DNA of 64,000 bases from the NCBI RefSeq assembly GCF_003286085.1, contig NW_020825706.1:4278001-4342000 (forward strand). The letters run 5' to 3'. The notes under the pieces were generated by a model. It had not been told where the DNA came from. It worked only from the letters and a program-made list of their open reading frames with translations, and made no database searches. Source of the stretch: Drosophila persimilis. Taxonomy: Eukaryota; Arthropoda; Insecta; Diptera; Drosophilidae. The translations under genes were made by a program, and so were the position numbers. Of the stretch, positions 54,841 to 64,000 are shown piece by piece. The first letter of the stretch is position 1, and every line of letters begins with the position of its first letter.

Positions 54841-57800
54841 TCTCCAGAGGGGGAAATTTATAGCCCCTGCCGGACAACTTATCACTGTTGACAAAATACG
54901 TCTCTCCGCTGGCAGAAAACTTATTTCCGGTGGCGAAAAATATATATCCCCTGCCGGACAACTTATCTCTGCTGACGAAATACGTCTCTACGCTGGCAGA
55001 AAACTTATCTCCGGCGGAGGGAAATTTATATGCCCTGCCGGACAACTTATCTCTGCTGACAAAATACGTCTCTCCGGTGGCGGAAAACTTATCTCCGGTG
55101 GCGGGAAATTTATATCCCCTTCCGGACAACTTATCACTGCTGACAAAATACGTCTCTCCACTGGCAGAAAACTTATCTCCGGTGGCGGGAAATTTATATC
55201 CGCTGGCGGAAAACTTTTCTCCAGAGGGGGAAATTTATAGCCCCTGCCGGACAACTTATCACTGCTGACAAAATACGTCTCTCCGGTGGCGGAAAACTTA
55301 TCTCCGGTGGCGGGAAATTTATATCCCCTGCCGGACAACTTATCTCTGCTGACGAAATACGTCTCTTCGCTGGCAGAAAACTTATCTCCGGCGGAGGGAA
55401 ATTTATATGCCCTGCCGGACAGCTTATCTCTGCTGACAAAATACGTCTCTCCGGTGGCGGAAAACTTATCTCCGGTGGCGGGAAATTGATATCCCCTGCC
55501 GGACAACTTATCTCTGCTGACAAAATACGTCTCTCCGCTGGCAGAAAACTTATCTCCGGTGGCGGGAAATTTATATTCGCTGGCGGAAAACTTTTCTCCA
55601 GAGGGGGAAATTTATAGCCCCTGCCGGACAACTTATCACTGCTGACAAAATACGTCTCTCCGGTGGCGGAAAACTTATCTCCGGTGGCGGGAAATTTATA
55701 TCCCCTGCCGGACAACTTATCTCTGCTGACAAAATACGTCTTTCTGCGGGCAGAAAACTTATCTCCGGCGGCGGGAAATCTATATTCCCTGCCAGACAAC
55801 TTATCTCTGCTGACAAAATACGTCTCTCCGGTGGCGGAAAACTTATCTCCGGTGGCGGGAAATTTATATCCCCTGCCGGACAACTTATCACTGCTGACAA
55901 AATACGTCTCTACGGTGGCAGAAAATTTATCTCCGGTGGCGGGAAATTAATATCCGCTGGCGGAAAACTTTTCTCCAGAGGGGGAAATTTATAGCCCCTG
56001 CCGGACAACTTATCACTGTTGACAAAATACGTCTCTCCGCTGGCAGAAAACTTATTTCCGGTGGCGGGAAATATATATCCCCTGCCGGACAACTTATCTC
56101 TGCTGACGAAATACGTCTCTACGCTGGCAGAAAACTTATCTCCGGCGGAGGGAAATTTATATGCCCTGCCGGACAACTTATCTCTGCTGACAAAATACGT
56201 CTCTCCGGTGGCGGAAAACTTATCTCCGGTGGCGGGAAATTTATATCCCCTTCCGGACAACTTATCACTGCTGACAAAATACGTCTCTCCACTGGCAGAA
56301 AACTTATCTCCGGTGGCGGGAAATTTATATCCGCTGGCGGAAAACTTTTCTCCAGAGGGGGAAATTTATAGCCCCTGCCGGACAACTTATCACTGCTGAC
56401 AAAATACGTCTCTCCGGTGGCGGAAAACTTATCTCCGGTGGCGGGAAATTTATATCCCCTGCCGGACAACTTATCTCTGCTGACGAAATACGTCTCTTCG
56501 CTGGCAGAAAACTTATCTCCGGCGGAGGGAAATTTATATGCCCTGCCGGACAGCTTATCTCTGCTGACAAAATACGTCTCTCCGGTGGCGGAAAACTTAT
56601 CTCCGGTGGCGGGAAATTGATATCCCCTGCCGGACAACTTATCTCTGCTGACAAAATACGTCTCTCCGCTGGCAGAAAACTTATCTCCGGTGGCGGGAAA
56701 TTTATATCCGCTGGCGGAAAACTTTTCTCCAGAGGGGGAAATTTATAGCCCCTGCCGGACAACTTATCACTGCTGACAAAATACGTCTCTCCGGTGGCGG
56801 AAAACTTATCTCCGGTGGCGGGAAATTTATATCCCCTGCCGGACAACTTATCTCTGCTGACGAAATACGTCTCTTCGCTGGCAGAAAACTTATCTCCGGC
56901 GGAGGGAAATTTATATGCCCTGCCGGACAGCTTATCTCTGCTGACAAAATACGTCTCTCCGGTGGCGGAAAACTTATCTCCGGTGGCGGGAAATTGATAT
57001 CCCCTGCCGGACAACTTATCTCTGCTGACAAAATACGTCTCTCCGCTGGCAGAAAACTTATCTCCGGTGGCGGGAAATTTATATTCGCTGGCGGAAAACT
57101 TTTCTCCAGAGGGGGAAATTTATAGCCCCTGCCGGACAACTTATCACTGCTGACAAAATACGTCTCTCCGGTGGCGGAAAACTTATCTCCGGTGGCGGGA
57201 AATTTATATCCCCTGCCGGACAACTTATCTCTGCTGACAAAATACGTCTTTCTGCGGGCAGAAAACTTATCTCCGGCGGCGGGAAATCTATATTCCCTGC
57301 CAGACAACTTATCTCTGCTGACAAAATACGTCTCTCCGGTGGCGGAAAACTTATCTCCGGTGGCGGGAAATTTATATCCCCTGCCGGACAACTTATCACT
57401 GCTGACAAAATACGTCTCTACGGTGGCAGAAAATTTATCTCCGGTGGCGGGAAATTAATATCCGCTGGCGGAAAACTTTTCTCCAGAGGGGGAAATTTAT
57501 AGCCCCTGCCGGACAACTTATCACTGTTGACAAAATACGTCTCTCCGCTGGCAGAAAACTTATTTCCGGTGGCGGGAAATATATATCCCCTGCCGGACAA
57601 CTTATCTCTGCTGACGAAATACGTCTCTACGCTGGCAGAAAACTTATCTCCGGCGGAGGGAAATTTATATGCCCTGCCGGACAACTTATCTCTGCTGACA
57701 AAATACGTCTCTCCGGTGGCGGAAAACTTATCTCCGGTGGCGGGAAATTTATATCCCCTTCCGGACAACTTATCACTGCTGACAAAATACGTCTCTCCAC

Positions 57801-58987
57801 TGGCAGAAAACTTATCTCCGGTGGCGGGAAATTTATATCCGCTGGCGGAAAACTTTTCTCCAGAGGGGGAAATTTATAGCCCCTGCCGGACAACTTATCA
57901 CTGCTGACAAAATACGTCTCTCCGGTGGCGGAAAACTTATCTCCGGTGGCGGGAAATTTATATCCCCTGCCGGACAACTTATCTCTGCTGACGAAATACG
58001 TCTCTTCGCTGGCAGAAAACTTATCTCCGGCGGAGGGAAATTTATATGCCCTGCCGGACAGCTTATCTCTGCTGACAAAATACGTCTCTCCGGTGGCGGA
58101 AAACTTATCTCCGGTGGCGGGAAATTGATATCCCCTGCCGGACAACTTATCTCTGCTGACAAAATACGTCTCTCCGCTGGCAGAAAACTTATCTCCGGTG
58201 GCGGGAAATTTATATCCGCTGGCGGAAAACTTTTCTCCAGAGGGGGAAATTTATAGCCCCTGCCGGACAACTTATCACTGCTGACAAAATACGTCTCTCC
58301 GGTGGCGGAAAACTTATCTCCGGTGGCGGGAAATTTATATCCCCTGCCGGACAACTTATCTCTGCTGACAAAATACGTCTTTCTGCGGGCAGAAAACTTA
58401 TCTCCGGCGGCGGGAAATCTATATTCCCTGCCAGACAACTTATCTCTGCTGACAAAATACGTCTCTCCGGTGGCGGAAAACTTATCTCCGGTGGCGGGAA
58501 ATTTATATCCCCTGCCGGACAACTTATCACTGCTGACAAAATACGTCTCTACGGTGGCAGAAAATTTATCTCCGGTGGCGGGAAATTAATATCCGCTGGC
58601 GGAAAACTTTTCTCCAGAGGGGGAAATTTATAGCCCCTGCCGGACAACTTATCTCTGCTGACAAAATACGTCTCTCCGGTGGCGGAAAACTTATCTCCGG
58701 TGGCGGGAAATTTATATCCCCTGCCGGACAACTTATCTCTGCTGACGAAATACGTCTCTTCGCTGGCAGAAAACTTATCTCCGGCGGAGGGAAATTTATA
58801 TGCCCTGCCGGACAGCTTATCTCTGCTGACAAAATACGTCTCTCCGGTGGCGGAAAACTTATCTCCGGTGGCGGGAAATTGATATCCCCTGCCGGACAAC
58901 TTATCTCTGCTGACAAAATACGTCTCTCCGGTGGCGGAAAACTTATCTCCGGCGGCGGGAAATCTATATTCCCTGCCAGACAACTTA
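54841..58987 (+). repeat. 377-bp higher-order repeat, 11 marked units
   Basis: The marker TCTCCAGAGGGGGAAATT occurs at 54841, 55218, 55595, 55972, 56349, 56726, 57103, 57480, 57857, 58234 and 58611, always exactly 377 bp apart. 377 is 18 monomers minus 1 bp. Units fall into three types: T1 has CACTGTTGAC, T2 has CACTGCTGAC plus GTCTCTTCGCTGG, and T3 has TTTCTGCGGGC. The order is T1-T2-T3, T1-T2-T2-T3, T1-T2-T3, then a T2-like unit. The flanking markers at 54338 and 59156 are offset by 377 plus 126 and 377 plus 168, both extras being multiples of 21. Confidence 0.88.
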
Positions 58988-59748
58988 TCTCTGCTGACAA
59001 AATACGTCTCTCCGGTGGCGGAAAACTTATCTCCGGTGGCGGGAAATTTATTTCCCCTGCCGGACAACTTATCTCTGCTGACAAAATACGTCTCTCCGCT
59101 GGCAGAAAACTTAACTCCGGTGGCGGGAAATTTATATCCGCTGGCGGAAAACTTTTCTCCAGAGGGGGAAATTTATAGCTCCTGCCGGACAACTTATCTC
59201 TACTGACAAAATACGTCTCTCCGGTGGCGGAAAACTTATCTCCGGTGGCGGGAAATTTATATCCCCTGCCGGACAACTTATCTCTGCTGACAAAATACAT
59301 CTCTCCGCTGGCGGAAAACTTATCTGCGGTAGCGGAAAATTTATATCCGCTGGCGGAAAACTTTTCTCCGCTGACAGACATCTTATCTTATCTTTGCTGA
59401 CAAAATACGTCTTTCCGCGGGCAGAAAACTTATCTCCGGCGGCGGGAAATTTATATCCGCTGGCGGAAAACTTTTCTCCCCCCCTCTGGAAAACTTATCT
59501 CCGCTGGCAGAACATTTACTTCCGGCGGCGAGGAATTTATATCCCCTGCCGGACATCTTATCTCTGCTGACAAAATACATCTCTTCGCTGGCGGAAAACT
59601 TATTTACGGTGGCGGGAAATCTATATCCCCTGCCGGACAACTTATCTCTGCTGACGAAATACGTCTCTCCGCTGGTGGAAAACTTATCTACGCAGACGAC
59701 CTACGTTTGTCCGCCGGCAGAAAAATTATCTCCGCTGGCAAAACATTT

Positions 59749-60043
59749 TTTCTTGGACGTTGACATGCAATGACTGCATCTTTCAAGAGGCGATGCAATT
59801 ACTGCACCGTCAAGTGGCCCGTGTGACACCAGCAGAAGGCTGTTACGCGCGGATCCCAGGCAAAACGCAGCCCTCCTCCCGCCCAGCCGACCGAGGGGCG
59901 CTGCCGCATGACGCGCGGTGCGTAGCCGAACCAAACGCGAGCATGCAAGAAAGATAGATATTAGACTAACATTCGAGGAAAATTAGCACTAAACTTACTA
60001 AGAAACTAAGCATGCAATCAAAATACAAATACCACTACAGTTA
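59749..60043 (-). other. Non-LTR element 3' untranslated region
   Basis: A GC-rich stretch lies next to an AT-rich one. Near its 3' end are two close copies of a TGCAGT(A/C)ATTGCAT block, then AAGAAAAAA before the array resumes. Confidence 0.5.
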
Positions 60044-60390
60044 CTAATTAATAGAAAGGTGTGTAAGGATTAATAATTTAATAAGAGGAAGAGAATTAGT
60101 GTTGGATATAATATGGTAGAGGGAATTATAATCCGAGCATAAGACCCTAAACGGTTCATGCAAGGAATAATTCGATCTACAAAGTGGAAGGAACAACGGT
60201 ATAAAGTTTCTAGTCAGTCTAATAGGAATCGTGAAGTTTATGCGGCTCAACAGATCAGGGCTGTCTATGTCACCCCTGATCAAGTTGTGCATAAATATCA
60301 CACCAAGCATTTTTCTACGGTTAACTAAGGATGGGAGGTATACTAATAATAGTCTACTAGAGTAAGATGGGATGTAAGACGGGTCTTACA
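60044..60390 (-). pseudogene. Non-LTR ORF2 C-terminal segment
   Basis: Continues the RT protein in a shifted frame (SYSSRLLLVYLPSL, MLGVIFMHNLIRGDIDSPDL, RSNYSLHEPFRVL) to TAA at 60044-60046. This is the C-terminal region typical of jockey-like ORF2 proteins downstream of the RT thumb. A frameshift near 60,390 separates it from the RT segment. Confidence 0.65.
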
Positions 60391-61870
60391 CCCGCATCCC
60401 AGTTAAGGCCCCGCAGAGCAAAAAGTAAAAAGTTTTTCTGTACTGATTCTATACGGTCCTGGTGTACTTTGTACTGAGGGCACCATACACAGGAGCCGTA
60501 TTCTAAGATCGGACGAACAAGCGAGGTATAGAGAGTCTTTGTTATATAGGGGTCGTCAAATTCCTTTGACCACCTCTTTATAAACCCAAGCACGCCCATG
60601 GCCTTATTTACCATGGTAGAAATGTTTTCGGAAAACTTTAACTTGGGGTCTAACATAACACCCAGATCATCCACCAGGATAATTCTCTCAAGAGAACCCC
60701 CAAATAGGGTGTAGGGAGCCAACAAAGGGCTAGAACGATGAAATGTCATAACTTTGCATTTCGAGGCATTAAGGTGTAACAAGTTTGCACAACACCATGA
60801 CTGAAAGCTATTCAGATCGGATTGCAAGCGAGAATGAAATGAAATGTCCTTGTACTGGACACAGAGTTTAACATCATCCGCATACATAAGTACTCGGGAG
60901 TATGTTAATACTGAAGGCAAGTCTGGAGTTAAAACCTTCTCAAACAATTTGGGAATAGCGGATAACTTTGCTATACCTCTATAATTTTTGGCATCACACT
61001 TGCTACCTTTTTTATGGAGAGGAATTATAAACGATTCCTTCCAGATTGGGGGGAAGCAAGAGGAATCAATGGACAGGGTGAATAGTTTAAGCAATGGTCC
61101 ACATAGAGCCTCGGCGCAGTACCTGAGTACACAACCTGGAACCCCGTCTGGACCCGGTGAAAACACCGGCTTAACTAGTCGAAGATCTTGAAGTAGGGAA
61201 TATTCATTTAACAAGGGACTGAAAATGCCGTTCGACCTCGGTAATCCGTATGGGTACGGTTGACCAGAGTAGCGTTCCTCAGAATAGGTGGTTTGGAAAA
61301 ACTGGGCAAAAAGATCGGCAATTGCCTGATCATTATTTGCCGACGTATTACAAAATGATAGCGAGGATGGGTGTGCGGACGTTCTACGCTTACTGTTTAC
61401 GAAGCAGTAAAACTGTTTAGGGTCCTGAGAAAAACGTATCCTGCAACGAGATAGGTAGTTCTTATAGCATTGAGCATTAAGAACTGAAAAGTTTGACCGA
61501 GCTATTACATAACGAGAGTGAGAAGTAGAAGAACCCACTTCTTGAAATTTTTTATAAAGTCTTGATTTTAAGTTTTTTAGACTGGATAACTCTTTGGTAA
61601 ACCAAGGGGGTTTTCCAGATCTAATCGGACAAGAAAGCGGGACACAAGAATCAAAAAATGTGCCAAGAGCATTGTAAAAAATGTTTGTGCCTTTTGTGAC
61701 ATCAGTGCACAAGTACAAAGCGGACCAATCAAAATCCCTAATTAGGTTATTAAGCTTCGCAAACTCGGCTTTACGAAAGCAGCGGACACGTTCAGGTAGT
61801 CTACTCGACCGATCCAATACAGTTGGTCCTATATCTAGCGACACCTCGAAAGTAGGGTGGTAGGCGTCTT
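60391..61870 (-). pseudogene. Non-LTR reverse transcriptase with internal in-frame deletion
   Basis: Recognisable from YHPTFEVSLDI (end of the endonuclease) through RSGKPPWFT, FSPGPDGVPG, IIPLHKKGSKCDAKNYRGIAKL and the catalytic LMYADDVKLC (YADD at 60884-60873) to LVRPILEYGSCVWCP. Between KLFEKVLTP and DLPSVLTYSRV (near 60,920) the usual stretch of about 100-130 residues is missing, including the RT motif that carries the first catalytic aspartate. The reading frame is preserved across the gap. Without that motif the enzyme cannot polymerise. Typical jockey ORF2 length is about 900 residues, so this is clearly incomplete. Confidence 0.75.
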
Positions 61871-62190
61871 TCAGGTATGGTGAGCGGAAGGGCTCGGGTT
61901 AACAACACTATGGTCGGATCCGATACAAAGCATAGATCAAGCAATCGACCCAAGGAATTTTTCACATGATTGACTTGAGACAGGGACAGGTCAAGCAAGC
62001 CGTCAACAAAGTCATGTCGTGACATGGGCACTAGGATACTAGACTCGTTTACCGAAGACCAAACAGTTCCTGGCAAGTTGAAGTCACCAAGAACTATCAT
62101 ACGATCTTTATCAGATAGCGAGGAAGAAACAGCGGTTAAAGCGGACAAGTGCTGCTCATAAATTGAAATATCCGAAGAAGGTGGGATATA
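61871..62190 (-). pseudogene. Non-LTR endonuclease C-terminal fragment
   Basis: Carries the apurinic-type endonuclease motif IVLGDFNLPGTVW and LLDLCFVSD, ending around LPLTIP before a frameshift near 61,870. The N-terminal half of the nuclease (with its catalytic Asn and Glu) and ORF1 are missing because the element stops at 62,190, where the array resumes. Confidence 0.75.
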
Positions 62191-64000
62191 CGGCGGCGGG
62201 ACATCTTATCTCGGCAAACAAAATACATCTCTCCGCTGGCGGAAAACTTATTTCCGGTGGCGGGAAATATATATCCCCTGCCGGACAACTTATCTCTGCT
62301 GTCAAAATACGTCTCTACGCTGGCAGAAAACTTATCTCCGGCGGTGGGAAATTTATATCCCATGCCGGACAGCTTATCTCTGCTATCGAAATACGTCTCT
62401 CCACTGGCGGAAAACTTTTCTCCGATAACAGACATCTTATCTCTGCTGCCGGACAACTTATCTCTGCTGACGAACTACGTTTCTCCGCTGGCAGAAAACT
62501 TATCTCCGCTGGCAGAACATTTACCTCCGTCGGCGGGAAATTTATATCCCCTGCCGGACAACTTATCTCTGCTGTCAAAATACGTCTCTACGCTGGCAGA
62601 AAACTTATCTCCGGCGGTGGGAAATTTATATCCCATGTCGGACAGCTTATCTCTGCTAACGAAATACGTCTCTCCACTGGCGGAAAACTTTTCTCCCATA
62701 ACAGACATCTTATCTCTGATGCCGGACAACTTATCTCTGCTGACGAACTACGTTTCTCCGCTGGCAGAAAACTTATCTCCGCTGGCAGAACATTTACCTC
62801 CGTCGGCGGGAAATTTATATCCCCTGGCGGACATCTTATCTCGGCTGACAAAATACATCTCTCCGCTGGAGGAAAACTTATTTCCGGTGGCGGGAAATCT
62901 ATATCCCCTGCCGGACAACTTACCTCTGCTGACGAAATACGTCTCTCCGCTTGCAGAAAACTTATCTCTGCTGACGAAATACGTCTCTCCGTTTGCAGAA
63001 AACTTATCTCCGGCGGCGAGAACATTATATCCCCGGCCTGACAACTTATCTCTGCTAACGAAATACGTCTCTCCGCTGGCGGAAAACTTATTTCCGGTGG
63101 CGGGAAATATATATCCCCTGCCGGACAACTTATCTCTGCTTACGAAATACGTCTCTCCGCTGACGGAAAACTTATTTCCGGAGCCGGGAAATCTATATCC
63201 GCTGGCGGACAACTTATCTCCGCTGGCAGACAATTTATCTCCGCTGACGAACTACGATTCTCCACTGGCAGAAATCTTATCTCCGACGGCGGCAAATTTA
63301 CATCCCCTGACGGACAATTTATCCCCGCTGACGAATTACGTTTCTCCGCCGGCAGAAAACTAATCTCCGCTGGCAGAACATTTACCTCCGGCGGCGGGAA
63401 ATCTATATCACCTGCCGGACATCTTATCTCTGCTAACGAAATACGTCTCTCCGCTGGCGGAAAACTTATTTCCGGCGGTGGGAAATTTATATCCCATGCC
63501 GGACAGCTTATCTCTGCTAACGAAATACGTCTCTCCACTGGCGGAAAACTTACTTCCGGTGGCGGGAAATCTATATCCCCTGCCGGACAACTTATCTCTG
63601 CTGTCAAAATACGTCTCTACGCTGGCAGAAAACTTATCTCCGGCGGTGGGAAATTTATATCCCCTGCCGGACAGCTTATCTCTGCTAACGAAATACGTCT
63701 CTCCACTGGCGGAAAACTTATCTCCGACGGCGGGAAATTTACATCCCCTGCCGGACAGCTTATCTCTGCTGTCAAAATACGTCTCTACGCTGGCAGAAAA
63801 CTTATCTCCGGCGGTGGGAAATTTATATCCCATGCCGGACAGCTTATCTCTGCTAACGAAATACGTCTCTACACTGGCGGAAAACTTACTTCCGGTGACG
63901 GGAAATCTATATCCCCTGCCGGACAACTTATCTCTGCTGTCAAAATACGTCTCTACGCTGGCAGAAATCTTATCTCCGGCGGTGGGAAATTTATATCCCC
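62191..64000 (+). repeat. 21-bp tandem satellite array, segment 3, continues beyond the window
   Basis: Same orientation and monomer types as segment 2. Its composition resembles 46.2-47.2 kb closely (shared variants TTTTCTCCGATAACAGACAT, CTGTCAAAATACG, GGAGCCGGGAAATC), so it is related to that block and not to its immediate neighbour at 59 kb. The array has no visible end. Confidence 0.9.

Larger units (their letters stand above)
38913..59748 (+). repeat. 21-bp tandem satellite array, segment 2 (about 990 monomers)
   Basis: Direct continuation of segment 1 in the same orientation and with the same monomer variants after the copia insertion. 39-46 kb is rich in TATCCCATGCCGGACAGC and GACGGCGGGAAATTTACATC variants; 49-59 kb is dominated by a variant with TCTCCAGAGGGGGAAATT. 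Apparent ORFs reach 700 codons (47643-49745). A few off-type monomers (for example CTGTCAAAATACG) mark local sub-families. Confidence 0.9.
59749..62190 (-). mobile_element. 5'-truncated jockey-type non-LTR retrotransposon, inactive
   Basis: The minus strand carries the C-terminal part of an endonuclease, an RT and a 3' untranslated region ending in a short A-run (T-run at 59746-59750 on the plus strand). It interrupts the array. Compared with the uninterrupted unit near 53,970 (GGCAAAACATTTACTTCC then GGCGGCGGGACATC), a few bases of target are missing and no target duplication is evident. Truncation at the 5' side, two frameshifts and an internal deletion show it is dead. Confidence 0.8.

Noticed and set aside
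60044-60310. Independent small gene of 88 codons
   Set aside because: Position, strand and residues fit the C-terminus of the non-LTR ORF2 after a frameshift.
15923-64000. Hundreds of long repetitive ORFs on both strands as a structural-protein (silk, glue or mucin-like) gene family
   Set aside because: Frames are open because the period is a multiple of three; both strands are equally open, stops fall at irregular places, 377-bp units shift phase, and no signal peptide, intron or promoter accompanies them.

Overview
The window looks like a heterochromatic, transposon-dense stretch of an insect genome, most likely a fly. The basis is indirect: three very short GT-AG introns (68-75 bp), insect-type BEL/Pao, Ty3/gypsy, Ty1/copia and non-LTR elements, and retrotransposon primer-binding sites that match animal tRNA-Asn, tRNA-Lys and (copia style) an internal part of initiator tRNA-Met. 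No intact host gene, rRNA, tRNA gene, CRISPR array or bacterial-type operon was found. The species cannot be settled from the sequence alone. Layout: (1) 1-801 holds a broken DUF4806-like gene with short introns. (2) 840-1200 holds a decayed direct repeat. (3) 1.36-7.34 kb is a BEL/Pao element (+) with an intact 1718-codon polyprotein and a 3' LTR but no 5' LTR. The 3' LTR abuts an inverted LTR plus tRNA-Asn primer-binding site, giving a 699-bp near-perfect palindrome (7026-7724). (4) 7.7-13.4 kb is a gypsy-clade element (-) with 5' LTR, tRNA-Lys PBS, gag, a -1 slippery site, protease and RT-RNase H-integrase. Its env is cut off about 12 codons in by the inverted BEL LTR. (5) 13.6-15.9 kb is the 3' part of a second gypsy-like element (+), with one frameshift and four stops. 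(6) From 15,923 to the end of the window, more than 40 kb is one tandem array of a 21-bp monomer, always in the same orientation. It is interrupted only by a complete, very young copia-like element (-; 33,978-38,912; 5-bp target duplication AAATC) and by a dead, 5'-truncated jockey-type non-LTR element (-; about 59.75-62.19 kb). The array is the most unusual content. Monomers are arranged mainly as an 84-bp tetramer. Because 21 and 84 are multiples of three, the consensus tetramer is free of stops in four of six frames, producing hundreds of apparent ORFs (up to 845 codons) that I regard as by-products and not genes. Above the tetramer are larger homogenised units: an exact 377-bp higher-order repeat (18 monomers minus 1 bp) marked 11 times at 54.8-58.6 kb with its own three-type order, a 1.7-kb block repeated at +2520 bp, a 1.2-kb block repeated at +1386 bp, and an adjacent 818-bp tandem duplication. 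None of the elements forms a pathway with its neighbours. The relationships are nesting and relative age: the array predates the copia insertion, the gypsy element predates the BEL LTR insertion, and the non-LTR copy and second gypsy copy are decayed.
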